A DNA stretch of 64,000 nucleotides, from the NCBI GenBank assembly GCA_045804965.1, contig JBJMMD010000047.1:310001-374000 (forward strand), read 5' to 3'. The notes beneath the pieces were generated by a model that was not told the origin of the DNA, made no database searches, and worked only from the letters and a program-made list of their open reading frames with translations. Shown one piece after another: positions 1 to 8,164 of the stretch (within the stretch, counting starts at the first letter, position 1; every line of letters starts with the position of its first letter). The translations under genes and the position numbers were made by a program. This DNA is from CAVTUU01 sp045804965 (GTDB lineage: Bacteria > Chloroflexota > Chloroflexia > Thermomicrobiales > UBA6265).

Positions 1-576
1 TCGATCATCTCCTCGACATTTTGAGGAAATCACTCGACGGCTCCGCAGAATAGCTCGCGCGACTGGCTTTGGCACCGGTGCCCGGCGAAGTCGGACGGAG
101 CTTCCTCACCGCCGGCGGTCGGCATTCGCGGCGATCGAGCAATAGATCAACGAGTTCCAGCGCCACACGTGCGCGGTTCAAGCCAGCTCCTCTGGATTCG
201 GGAGAGTTTGGATGCCAGAGGCGGCGGACATTTGCTCATGGGTACCCATACGGTCTCTGGATCGGCCGCTCAGGATTATGTCCGATCAGTCCGAGACGTC
301 GTTTTTGCCCTATCTGTGGGCGTTTTGGGGGAGCGAGTGATGAGATTCCAACCCACCACATTCTGCTTGGGAGGCTGTGGATGTATGGCCGAGACGTTCA
401 AGCGCCGCGCCAACGAGATAATCAGAAATACACGAGTTAGTAATATTGTCGCCAGAGTCCATAGGTGCAGTTGGTCGGCGAGCGATATCTCTGAAATTGC
501 CGGCTGGCCGCGGACGAGCGGATCATTGCACGCGAAGAGGCAGCCTCCTCCGGCCAGCCAAACAAGGAGCCACTAG
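1..576. other. sparse region without a convincing gene
   Basis: Two overlapping open frames (69-440, 169-576) cross this stretch, but neither protein shows a recognisable domain, good codon pattern or ribosome binding site. The only identifiable structure is the degenerate tRNA-Gly copy at 330-375. The region may be decayed accessory DNA; nothing else could be assigned. Confidence 0.5.
330..375 (-). pseudogene. degenerate copy of the 3' part of tRNA-Gly
   Basis: Positions 330-375 match 1072-1117, the 3' end through the anticodon arm of the intact tRNA-Gly(CCC), at 40 of 46 bases with no gaps (constant offset of 742). Similarity fades beyond 375, where the D-arm would lie, so it is either a decayed tandem tRNA gene or the displaced 3'-end fragment an integrase leaves on inserting into a tRNA gene. 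No integrase is visible between the copies. Confidence 0.75.
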
Positions 577-915
577 ATGACGCGATACCTGATCTCCTTC
601 GATGATGGTTCAATGGTCTTCCCCGAGGAGGACTTGGCTGAAGTGGCAGAAGCCGCTCACAAGGTGGTCCAGGAGGCTAAGCGCGCAGGCGCGTGGATTT
701 TCGGCGGCGGAGTGCTAAATCAGCAAGCAAACATCGTGGCCACCGACGGGACTATCATTGATGGGCCGTATCCAGAGACCAAGGCGGTCGTCGGCGGGTT
801 CTCGATAATTGACGTGCGCTCGCGCGAAGAGGCGCTGAAATGGGCCGCCAAGATCGCGGCTGCCTGCCGGTGTGCCCAAGAGGTACGGGAAATCATGCCC
901 GACCCAGACGCCTGA
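577..915 (+). CDS. YCII/DGPF-domain family protein
   Basis: A 112-residue protein of the YCII-related (DGPF) dimeric alpha-beta barrel family. The family's hallmark appears as D-G-P-Y-P-E-T-K near residues 62-69, followed by the usual G-G-F strand and a helix with E-E-A-L-K-W-A. Family members are small cytoplasmic proteins, often beside ECF sigma factors, mostly of unknown function; no sigma factor is seen here. The ATG has a strong AAGGAG about 8 bases upstream. The gene lies between the degenerate and the intact tRNA-Gly, so it could be cargo of a small relic element. Family assignment is secure, function is not. Confidence 0.85.
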   Translation: MTRYLISFDDGSMVFPEEDLAEVAEAAHKVVQEAKRAGAWIFGGGVLNQQANIVATDGTIIDGPYPETKAVVGGFSIIDVRSREEALKWAAKIAAACRCAQEVREIMPDPDA

Positions 916-950
916 TCGAGAGTCCATTGAGTCCGTAGGCCTCAAGATCA

Positions 951-1033
951 CGATTGTGTTTCACTGACGAGAATCAGGTGAAGTGAAAAATACTTGTATC
1001 AGCAGCGATTGAGAACAACCGCAAACACAATCG
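951..1033. repeat. 11-bp inverted repeat downstream of the YCII gene
   Basis: An exact 11-base inverted repeat (951-961 and 1023-1033) flanks a 61-base spacer, and GGCC motifs continue the symmetry outside both arms. No U-run follows, so it is not a plain intrinsic terminator. It could be a structured RNA, a relic element end, or chance. Confidence 0.35.
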
Positions 1034-1073
1034 GCCTAGAAGCTTGATGACGTTAGTTGGCGTTAAGTTCCGG

Positions 1074-1146
1074 AGCGGGTGATGGGACTCGAACCCACGA
1101 CATTCTGCTTGGGAAGCAGACACTCTGCCAACTGAGTTACACCCGC
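1074..1146 (-). tRNA. tRNA-Gly(CCC)
   Basis: The minus strand folds into a full cloverleaf: a 7-bp acceptor stem, an anticodon stem TCTGC/GCAGA around the loop TTCCCAA (anticodon CCC, codon GGG), and a T-loop TTCGAGT. The discriminator base is U, normal for bacterial glycine tRNAs. The 3' CCA is not encoded (CCG follows). Its 3' two thirds are duplicated in degenerate form at 330-375. Confidence 0.95.
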
Positions 1147-1162
1147 ATGTTCCTAAGGCCCG

Positions 1163-1191
1163 ATTCTATCATTTTGCCTCTTCTCGGTCTA
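1163..1191 (-). promoter_or_regulatory. promoter of tRNA-Gly
   Basis: On the minus strand a -35 TAGACC (1186-1191) and a -10 TAGAAT (1163-1168) are separated by 17 bases, ending about 17 bases before the mature tRNA 5' end. Inferred from consensus match and position. Confidence 0.5.
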
Positions 1192-1256
1192 CCTCTTTAA
1201 CGCCTATGGAGCGCGCTCGTTTCGCCTTGGGGACGTGCCTTTTGTTGCCGTTTGCG

Positions 1257-1286
1257 TTGACTTGATCTGCCGCGCTCACGTATACT
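1257..1286 (+). promoter_or_regulatory. sigma-70-type promoter of tRNA-Ala
   Basis: TTGACT (1257-1262) and TATACT (1281-1286) are separated by 18 bases and end 16 bases before the mature tRNA-Ala. One of the closest matches to the housekeeping consensus in the window. Confidence 0.75.
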
Positions 1287-1302
1287 CGCGGCGGTTCCAA
1301 GT

Positions 1303-1378
<76 letters not shown>

Positions 1379-1387
1379 CTTGACGAA

Positions 1388-1410
1388 AACCCGGCCAAAA
1401 TGGCCGGGTT
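1388..1410. terminator. bidirectional terminator between tRNA-Ala and ftsH
   Basis: A perfect 9-bp stem (AACCCGGCC/GGCCGGGTT) with a 5-base loop sits between two convergent transcripts. On the minus strand TTTT follows directly, making a good intrinsic terminator for ftsH; on the plus strand the tail is weaker. Confidence 0.8.
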
Positions 1411-1444
1411 CGTTGCCGCTCGCTGTTTCGCGAAATCGGTTCAA

Positions 1445-3421
1445 TCAGTCGGCTGGTTGTGGCCGCAGTTGGCCAGCCGGAGGCAAATCCCTTTCGGGCC
1501 GCTCGGGCTCGGGAGCCTTTTCCGCCTGGCGCGCGGCCATCGAGTCTTGCGCCTCAATCGCAGGGCGGCCAATTGGCGGGCCCACGAGCTCGGGTTTCGG
1601 TCGCGGCGAGTCGAAGAGGGCTTCAAGCTCTTCGCCCTCGATGGTTTCCTCTCGAATGAGAAGCTGCGCGATCGCTTCCAGCTTGTCAAAATTGTTGGTC
1701 AGTACGTCGAGCGCGCGTTGGTGCGCGGAGTCGACGAGCTGTCGAATTTCTTGGTCAATTTGATAAGCGACTTCATCGCTGTAATTGCGTTGCTCGCTGA
1801 TCTCGCGACCTAAGAAGACCAACTCTTCTTTCTTGCCAAAGGCGAGCGGTCCAAGTGACTCGCTCATGCCGAACTCGGTCACCATCCGGCGGGCGATCAT
1901 GGTTGCCCGTTCGATGTCGTTTGCCGCGCCGGTCGATTGCTCCGCGAACACGAGCATTTCGGCAACTTGCCCGGCCATGAAGACGCCTAGGTCATCTTCG
2001 AACTGCCGCTTCGTCTTGAACAGGCGGTCCTCGTCGGGAACGACTCGGGTGTAGCCGCCCATCATGCCGCGAGCGACGATCGAAACCTTGCGCACGGGGT
2101 CGGAGTTCGGGAGCATGCGGGCGACGAGCGCGTGACCGGCCTCGTGATAGGCCGTCATCATCTGCTCGCGCTCGGTGATGACCCGGCTCTTGCGCTGTGG
2201 TCCGGCGATGACGCGATCGATCGCCTCAGTCAATTCATCTCGACCGACCGTCTTTTTGTTCCGGCGAGCGGCGAGAATCGCCGCTTCGTTGACCAGATTT
2301 TCTAGGTCAGCGCCAGAGAAGCCGGGAGTCTGGCGGGCAAGGTTTTCGACCGAAACGTCGTCCTCGAGTGGCTTGCCACGAGCGTGCACATCCAGAATCG
2401 CGCGCCGGCCCTGAATATCCGGGCGATCGAGAATGACCTGGCGGTCAAAACGCCCGGGTCGGAGGAGGGCGGGGTCGAGGACGTCCGGGCGGTTGGTGGC
2501 CGCGATCACGATCACGTTGGTGCTGCTGTCGAATCCGTCCATCTCGACCAAAATCTGGTTAAGCGTCTGTTCGCGCTCATCGTGGCTGCCACCGAGACCA
2601 GCGCCGCGCTGACGGCCGACCGCGTCGATCTCGTCGACGAAGACGATGCACGGAGCGCTCTTCTTCGCCTGATCGAAGAGATCGCGCACCCTGCTGGCGC
2701 CGACACCGACGAACATTTCGACAAACTCTGATCCAGAAATGCTGAAGAACGGCACGCCGGCCTCACCCGCAACCGCGCGCGAAAGGAGAGTCTTGCCGGT
2801 GCCCGGAGGTCCAACTAACAGAACGCCGCGCGGAATGCGCGCGCCAAGCGCTTGGAACTTATCGGGGTATTTCAAAAACTCGACGACCTCGACTAATTCT
2901 TCTTTTGCTTCATCAACGCCCGCGACATCGGAAAAGGTGACGGTCGGTTTGTTCCCTGTGAACAGCCTGGCGCGACTCTTGCCGAACGAGATGGCCTGGT
3001 TATTGCTTCCCTGCGCCTGCCGCATCATGAAGACGAAGATGCCTATGAGGAACAGCGTCGGCAGGATGAATGTAAAGGCGCTGAGCCAGCTTCCCCAGCG
3101 GCTCGCGGCCTTCACTTCGATGTCAACGGCGCCGAGATCAACACCGTAATCTTTGAGCGCTTCAATCAGGTTCGTATTTGGCGGCAGAATGGTTTTCGCG
3201 TCTCGCGTGTTGTCGCTCTTATAGACGACCTTGACCTTGTCACTGCCCTGATTCTGGACAAGCTTCGACACGTCGCCGTGGTTGATTTCCTCAACTACGG
3301 TGCTGAAATCCTTGGTCGTCGTGGAATTGTCACCATTGACGACAAAGAACCACAGCGTAATGACGGCGATTACGAGAATGACCCAGACGGCGCCGCTGCG
3401 GAGTCGTTTCAAATCACCCAT
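1445..3421 (-). CDS. ftsH: ATP-dependent zinc metalloprotease FtsH
   Basis: A 658-residue inner-membrane AAA+ protease that unfolds and degrades membrane and short-lived cytoplasmic proteins as a hexamer. Visible in order: TM1 at about 11-28, an extracytoplasmic domain, TM2 at about 112-132, Walker A GPPGTGKT (204-211), Walker B FVDEIDA (261-267), second region of homology near 307-326, and the zinc site HEAGH (426-430). Length is typical. It is the last gene of a minus-strand tilS-hpt-ftsH group, the classic bacterial order. A TGCTATACT extended -10 at 3494-3502, just upstream, suggests it also has its own promoter. Confidence 0.98.
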   Translation of the reverse strand: MGDLKRLRSGAVWVILVIAVITLWFFVVNGDNSTTTKDFSTVVEEINHGDVSKLVQNQGSDKVKVVYKSDNTRDAKTILPPNTNLIEALKDYGVDLGAVDIEVKAASRWGSWLSAFTFILPTLFLIGIFVFMMRQAQGSNNQAISFGKSRARLFTGNKPTVTFSDVAGVDEAKEELVEVVEFLKYPDKFQALGARIPRGVLLVGPPGTGKTLLSRAVAGEAGVPFFSISGSEFVEMFVGVGASRVRDLFDQAKKSAPCIVFVDEIDAVGRQRGAGLGGSHDEREQTLNQILVEMDGFDSSTNVIVIAATNRPDVLDPALLRPGRFDRQVILDRPDIQGRRAILDVHARGKPLEDDVSVENLARQTPGFSGADLENLVNEAAILAARRNKKTVGRDELTEAIDRVIAGPQRKSRVITEREQMMTAYHEAGHALVARMLPNSDPVRKVSIVARGMMGGYTRVVPDEDRLFKTKRQFEDDLGVFMAGQVAEMLVFAEQSTGAANDIERATMIARRMVTEFGMSESLGPLAFGKKEELVFLGREISEQRNYSDEVAYQIDQEIRQLVDSAHQRALDVLTNNFDKLEAIAQLLIREETIEGEELEALFDSPRPKPELVGPPIGRPAIEAQDSMAARQAEKAPEPERPERDLPPAGQLRPQPAD

Positions 3422-3493
3422 TTACTGGCCTCCCGCCGCGGAACAGCGTGTGCCTAACATTTTCATGTGCACGACCTTGGCGACGTGTTCGGA

Positions 3494-3502
3494 AGTATAG
3501 CA
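3494..3502 (-). promoter_or_regulatory. extended -10 promoter of ftsH
   Basis: The minus strand reads TGCTATACT, an extended -10 (TGn plus TATACT), about 73 bases before the ftsH ATG. No convincing -35 lies 17-18 bases upstream, as is usual for extended -10 promoters. The site overlaps the stop of hpt. Confidence 0.5.
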
Positions 3503-4078
3503 TTAAGAGGCTACTTCCCCGAGATAGATTGAAGGGTCAAGCACCGCGACGTACGGAAGGTTTCGGTACTTGCCCGCGTAGTCAAGACCATAGCCGATCA
3601 CGAACTCGTTGGGAATGCGAAATCCGACCTGATCGACCTGGACATCAACCGCGTCGGCTTTCTCCTTCTTCAGTAACGCAACGACTCGGATATCGGTTGG
3701 GTTTCGTCTGCGCAGAACGTCGAGGAGGTATTGAAGCGTCAACCCGCTGTCGACAATATCCTCCACTACAACGATCCGACGACCCTCAACGTCCTCGTTG
3801 AGATCTTTCAAGATCCGAACGACTCCGGAGGATTTTGTGCTCGCCCCGTAACTGGAAACGGCCATGAAGTCGATAATGACCGGAATCTTCATCGCCCGCA
3901 TGAGATCGGTCATGAATGTGACCGCGCCGGTCAAAACGCCGACCATGAGCGGTGGCTCATCCTCACCCTTGTAGATCACATCGAGCTCTGCTGCCAACTC
4001 GCGAATGCGATCTTGCAGGTCAGCCTCTTCAATCAGAACCTTTGCCACGCCATAGGCGCGCGGTTCAGCGACCTTCAC
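3503..4078 (-). CDS. hpt: hypoxanthine phosphoribosyltransferase
   Basis: Purine salvage enzyme converting hypoxanthine or guanine plus PRPP to IMP or GMP. The PRPP-binding loop reads V-V-V-E-D-I-V-D-S-G-L-T (about residues 103-114), and an S-S-Y-G segment near 75 is typical of bacterial HPRTs. The frame is open for 44 more codons upstream, but the GTG at 4078 has GGGAGAG just before it and gives 191 residues, close to the family norm of about 180. This start overlaps the end of tilS by 14 bases, implying translational coupling. Confidence 0.95.
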   Translation of the reverse strand: MKVAEPRAYGVAKVLIEEADLQDRIRELAAELDVIYKGEDEPPLMVGVLTGAVTFMTDLMRAMKIPVIIDFMAVSSYGASTKSSGVVRILKDLNEDVEGRRIVVVEDIVDSGLTLQYLLDVLRRRNPTDIRVVALLKKEKADAVDVQVDQVGFRIPNEFVIGYGLDYAGKYRNLPYVAVLDPSIYLGEVAS

Positions 4079-5558
4079 ACTGCTCTCCCGGCGATAACTG
4101 TTGAACGACAAGATACACGACTGGCTGATCGGCATTCGCTCGATCTTGCTTCGGGAAAGGTAGTCTTGGAATACACCAAACGCCGCGCTCAGTTGCCAAG
4201 ACCAAGACACGGCTTCGCGCTACGGCATGGACTGAGCGTAACCGCAACCATACTCTGACGCCGATGCCGGACGTCGCCCATTGGTCCCCAGGCGCCACAG
4301 TCCTTAGCACCGTTCTCCCTTCGAAGGCGGCCGGCGGGAGGGGTATTTTCCAGCAACCCCTCGCAACCGTTCGCACTCCCGCAGAAGACGTGCTGATTGA
4401 GTAGCCGGCGATTTCTACCGATTGATCAAGATCGAGCTCAAGCGAGTGGAAGTCGTTCGATTCGTGCGGAGCCAGCAACACACCGTTCATCGCAGCGACT
4501 TCTTGCCAAACGTCTGATGCCGGCCCATAAAAGAGCCAATCGTCATCTGCCACGGCGATGCAGTCTCCGCTCAATTGAATGACCCTGTCAGTGGCTTCCT
4601 CGTGGACTAGGTCTTCTACTTGCTCTAATCGCTCGAGGCAGACCTCGCTCACTCCGGCTGTGGCTAATTTCCGCTTCAGAACACGACGGAGCAGGACTGG
4701 ATGAACTGTCTGAGCTTTCATTCGATCGATTCTGAATTCGCTTTTGGTCAGAGTGGTCGCCGCGGATTCTGAAATCCATGTTAGAAAGTGATCTTCTTGC
4801 GATGCGATGTCCGCAAATCGAGCGATGGTCGTGACCGCCTGAGGTTGAACTGATGTCAAGACCGGCAGCACCTGATGACGGATCGCATTTCGAAGGTACC
4901 GAGCGTCGTCGTTCGAAGGATCAATGACCGGAACCAGCCCGCTATCTGCGACATACTCAGCAAGCAAATCCGGAGCTTCGGCCAAGAGCGGTCGCCAGAC
5001 GCATACCGGCTTTCCTTCCCTAGCAGGGTTCCACCATGGCACTTTGATTTCGGTCAGCGTCGACATTGCACTCATACCGGAGAGCCCTGCACCTCGCAGC
5101 AAGTGGAGCAAGACGGTTTCCGCTTGATCCTGTTGCTGGTGCGCAGTGACAATGTGGTCAGTCCGGCTCTTCTGCGCAAGGTCGCTCAGCGCCAGGTATC
5201 GTTCCCGCCGCGCCGCCTCTTCGATCCCGGCGCCGGGATGCCGTTGTCCAAGTTCGGCTGGGATAGCAATCTGGGTAAATGAAAGTCCGATTCGGCCGGC
5301 GAGAGCTTTTGCCGCGTCGGCTTCCATTGACGATGTCTCGCGAAGGTTGTGATTTACGTACACGAGCTCCGCGGTGAGCCCGGTGATCCGCTCGGTTCGA
5401 GCGCAAAGCAGTGCGAGGGCTAGCGAATCCTTTCCCCCTGAAAAGCCGACAATGACCTTAAGACCGGATTGAAGATTGAGCGCGCGAACCGACGCGACAA
5501 AACGCTGCTCAAGGCCGACGTACGTTTGCGTGGCTCGCGCATGACCTCTTCGCGCCAT
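4065..5558 (-). CDS. tilS: tRNA(Ile)-lysidine synthetase TilS
   Basis: An N-type ATP pyrophosphatase that modifies C34 of tRNA-Ile(CAU) to lysidine so that it reads AUA. The PP-loop SGGKDS is at residues 40-45, followed by V-N-H-N-L-R and an R-R-E-R-Y motif typical of TilS. At 497 residues it has the full C-terminal region of the long bacterial form. It starts 46 bases downstream of a CAU-anticodon tRNA on the same strand and overlaps hpt by 14 bases, so tRNA, tilS and hpt may share a transcript. Confidence 0.95.
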   Translation of the reverse strand: MARRGHARATQTYVGLEQRFVASVRALNLQSGLKVIVGFSGGKDSLALALLCARTERITGLTAELVYVNHNLRETSSMEADAAKALAGRIGLSFTQIAIPAELGQRHPGAGIEEAARRERYLALSDLAQKSRTDHIVTAHQQQDQAETVLLHLLRGAGLSGMSAMSTLTEIKVPWWNPAREGKPVCVWRPLLAEAPDLLAEYVADSGLVPVIDPSNDDARYLRNAIRHQVLPVLTSVQPQAVTTIARFADIASQEDHFLTWISESAATTLTKSEFRIDRMKAQTVHPVLLRRVLKRKLATAGVSEVCLERLEQVEDLVHEEATDRVIQLSGDCIAVADDDWLFYGPASDVWQEVAAMNGVLLAPHESNDFHSLELDLDQSVEIAGYSISTSSAGVRTVARGCWKIPLPPAAFEGRTVLRTVAPGDQWATSGIGVRVWLRLRSVHAVARSRVLVLATERGVWCIPRLPFPKQDRANADQPVVYLVVQQLSPGEQCEGR

Positions 5559-5604
5559 TGCGTTTGTTGTCCTGTGTTGCTGAATTGCCAGGTTTGGAGG
5601 GTAT

Positions 5605-5679
5605 TGGTGCCGACGGGTGGAATCGAACCACCGGCCAAGGGCTTATGAGTCCCTTGCTCTGCCTCTGAGCTACGTCGGC
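5605..5679 (-). tRNA. tRNA-Met(CAT), probably elongator
   Basis: The minus-strand cloverleaf has acceptor GCCGACG/CGTCGGC, anticodon loop CTCATAA (CAU), T-loop TTCGATT and an encoded ACCA. The acceptor and the G-T-A-G-C-T-C D-arm resemble elongator tRNA-Met more than tRNA-Ile2, whose C4-G69 and C5-G68 pairs are absent. Base pair 31-39 is an A-G mismatch. Because it sits next to tilS, the lysidine-modified tRNA-Ile alternative is worth testing. Confidence 0.9.
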
Positions 5680-5696
5680 GCATCGCGCGACACTCA

Positions 5697-5726
5697 AGAT
5701 TACCGCGACGAATCAAGGGTCGTCAA
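5697..5726 (-). promoter_or_regulatory. promoter of tRNA-Met/tilS
   Basis: Minus-strand TTGACG (5721-5726) and TAATCT (5697-5702) have an 18-base spacer and lie 17 bases before the mature tRNA. Confidence 0.6.
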
Positions 5727-5848
5727 ACCTCGAAAGAGGTCGAATCAACCGACATCGTGCGCTCGTGTAGAGATACTGCGATGCTAGACTCTAAACTCCG
5801 GCATTTGCCGAGACGTCAATCTCTTTTACTTGCCTGGAATCAGCCTCA

Positions 5849-8146
5849 ATGGCAACGGATACGCTCAATTTACTCGCCGGACTCAATCCTCAGCAACAGG
5901 TCGCCGTGACGACGACCGAAGGGCCGGTGTTGGTCGTGGCCGGACCCGGTTCGGGCAAGACGCGGGTGCTCACTCACCGAATTGCTTTTCTGATCCGTGA
6001 GCGCGGCGTGCTCGCCGATCAGATTCTCGCCGTGACCTTCACAAACAAGGCCGCGCGCGAAATGCGCGATCGGATCAATCGCCTGGTGGGCGAAGACACC
6101 GCGAACGGACTCGTCATGGGCACGTTTCATGCGCTCGGTGTACGGATTCTGCGCCAGAATCCGGGAATTGTTGCCGACCGCTTAGGCATACTGCCAAATT
6201 TTCTGATCTACGACGATACTGACCAAATCGACACCGCGAAGCAAGCAATCATGGCGGTCGGGCTCGACCCGAAACGTGTCGCCCCCCGGCGGATGCTGTC
6301 GAGAATATCGGCCGCGAAATCGATGCTGCTCAGCCCCGACGAATTTCTGAACTCGGCCGAAACATACGACGATGAAATCATTGCCCGGGTATACCGTGAA
6401 TATCAGCGCCTCCTGAAAAAAGCGAATGCGCTCGATTTCGACGATCTGCTTGTCGTTCCGCTTCGCCTGTTCGACGCTGCGCCTGCGATACTTGCTCGTT
6501 ACCAGGAGCGCTTTCGCTACATCCTCGTCGACGAGTATCAAGACACGAATCGCGTTCAATACGTACTTGTCTCGGCCCTCGCAGAGAAACAGCGCAATCT
6601 CTTCGTGGTCGGCGATCCTGATCAATCGATCTATGCCTGGCGGCAGGCGGACATTCGCAACATCCTCGACTTCGAAACCGACTATCCGGACGCGACGAAT
6701 ATCCATCTCGAGTTGAATTATCGGTCGACGCGCCGGATCGTGGAAACCGCGCACCGCGTCATCCGCGAAAACAAACAACGCATCGATCGCAAGCTGCGCA
6801 CAGAAAACGAGGACGGCACGCACGTCGTAGTCCGCGAGCTTTCGGACCAGCACCACGAGGCCCGCTTCATCGTCGACGAAATTCGCCGCTTGCTCCGCGA
6901 CGGCGATATGAACTGCGATGACGTCGCAGTGATGTACCGAACGACGGCGCAGAGCCGTGTCTTGGAAGAGGCATTTCGGGTCAGCGACATTCAATATCGG
7001 ATCGTCGGCGGGGTTCGATTCTATGACCGTCGCGAAGTCAAAGATGTATTAGCGGTTTTGCGCTTGCTCTACAACCCGGCCGACGAAGTCAGTGTTCGCC
7101 GGATCATCGACAACTTGCCCGTGGGCCGCGGCCTCGGACCAAAGGCCGTTGACACCGTTCGCGATTGGGCGACGTTCAACGACGTTCCATTGCTCGAGGG
7201 GTTTATTGCGCTGGCCGACCCTGACCATGCGTCTATGCCGGAGTTGGCTGGAGCAGCGAGGGGGAGCGCCCAGCGGTTGGGTGCGGTTTTCCTCCAGCTC
7301 CGGCATCGACAGCCGGATTTGTCGATCGTCGAACTGTTCGACGAGGTGGTCGAAAAAACCGGGTATAAAACATCGTTCGACGAAGAGAACGAAGAAGAAA
7401 TGCAGCGGTGGGCAAATGTGCTCGAACTCCGCTCCGACCTCGAACAGTACGCGATTCTTCCCCCCGACGAAGCACTTCCCACGTATTTGGAACAGGTCGC
7501 GCTAGTTTCCGATGTCGACACGATGGACGAAAGCGGACGCGGGCGGGTGACATTGATCACGCTTCATTCCGCCAAGGGCCTTGAATTCCCTGTTGTTTTC
7601 ATCACCGGCGTCGAGGAAGGCCTATTGCCGATCAACCGCGCCGTCGAGGCAGAGCCATTCGACCCGGCCCCGTTGGAAGAAGAGCGGCGACTGTTTTATG
7701 TCGGAATCACGAGGGCGGAAAAACTGCTCTACATCACCTTCGCTGCGAACCGACAACTCTACGGACAAACACAGTTCGCGGTTCCGTCGCGGTTCATCGT
7801 CTCACTGCCGCAAGACCACGTACATGGGTTGTCCGGCTCGCGGCGCTATGCCAATAGCTGGGGCAAGAAGTCGTTAATCGACCGAGCGAGAGAGCGCGGG
7901 GTTCATGTCGAAGGTGAACTTCGGACCGACGGGTTGGGTGCGGTCGCGCGGGCCCAGCCCGCGATCACCCACGACTTCAAAGCTGGACAGCAAGTTTTCC
8001 ATCCCAAATTCGGGGAGGGACTCGTGACCTCGGTCGTCGACCGCCGCGGCGACCAAGATCTGACCATCGAATTCAAGCGTCACGGTCGGAAGATCATTCA
8101 AGCGGGCTTCGCCAACCTCGACATCATTGCAGAGCCCGTCAATTAG
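5849..8146 (+). CDS. pcrA: ATP-dependent DNA helicase PcrA/UvrD
   Basis: Superfamily 1A 3'-5' helicase for repair and for removing recombinase or stalled polymerase. Q-motif residues N-P-Q-Q are at 13-16, Walker A AGPGSGKT at 31-38, motif II DEYQ at 228-231 and motif III GDPDQSIY at 255-262. Late motifs S-A-K-G-L-E-F and V-G-I-T-R-A are present. The C-terminus carries the Tudor-like fold seen in PcrA (F-H-P-K-F-G-E-G). At 765 residues it is full length. The TilS/tRNA transcript is divergent; the dGTPase-like gene follows 18 bases downstream. Confidence 0.97.
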   Translation: MATDTLNLLAGLNPQQQVAVTTTEGPVLVVAGPGSGKTRVLTHRIAFLIRERGVLADQILAVTFTNKAAREMRDRINRLVGEDTANGLVMGTFHALGVRILRQNPGIVADRLGILPNFLIYDDTDQIDTAKQAIMAVGLDPKRVAPRRMLSRISAAKSMLLSPDEFLNSAETYDDEIIARVYREYQRLLKKANALDFDDLLVVPLRLFDAAPAILARYQERFRYILVDEYQDTNRVQYVLVSALAEKQRNLFVVGDPDQSIYAWRQADIRNILDFETDYPDATNIHLELNYRSTRRIVETAHRVIRENKQRIDRKLRTENEDGTHVVVRELSDQHHEARFIVDEIRRLLRDGDMNCDDVAVMYRTTAQSRVLEEAFRVSDIQYRIVGGVRFYDRREVKDVLAVLRLLYNPADEVSVRRIIDNLPVGRGLGPKAVDTVRDWATFNDVPLLEGFIALADPDHASMPELAGAARGSAQRLGAVFLQLRHRQPDLSIVELFDEVVEKTGYKTSFDEENEEEMQRWANVLELRSDLEQYAILPPDEALPTYLEQVALVSDVDTMDESGRGRVTLITLHSAKGLEFPVVFITGVEEGLLPINRAVEAEPFDPAPLEEERRLFYVGITRAEKLLYITFAANRQLYGQTQFAVPSRFIVSLPQDHVHGLSGSRRYANSWGKKSLIDRARERGVHVEGELRTDGLGAVARAQPAITHDFKAGQQVFHPKFGEGLVTSVVDRRGDQDLTIEFKRHGRKIIQAGFANLDIIAEPVN

Positions 8147-8164
8147 GACAGGACTTTCGGATTC

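Noticed and set aside
69..576. Two overlapping small open frames in the first 0.6 kb
   Set aside because: No recognisable domain or initiation signal; probably chance frames in sparse DNA.
6182..6994. 270-codon antisense frame inside pcrA
   Set aside because: Shadow of a conserved helicase gene with no own signals.
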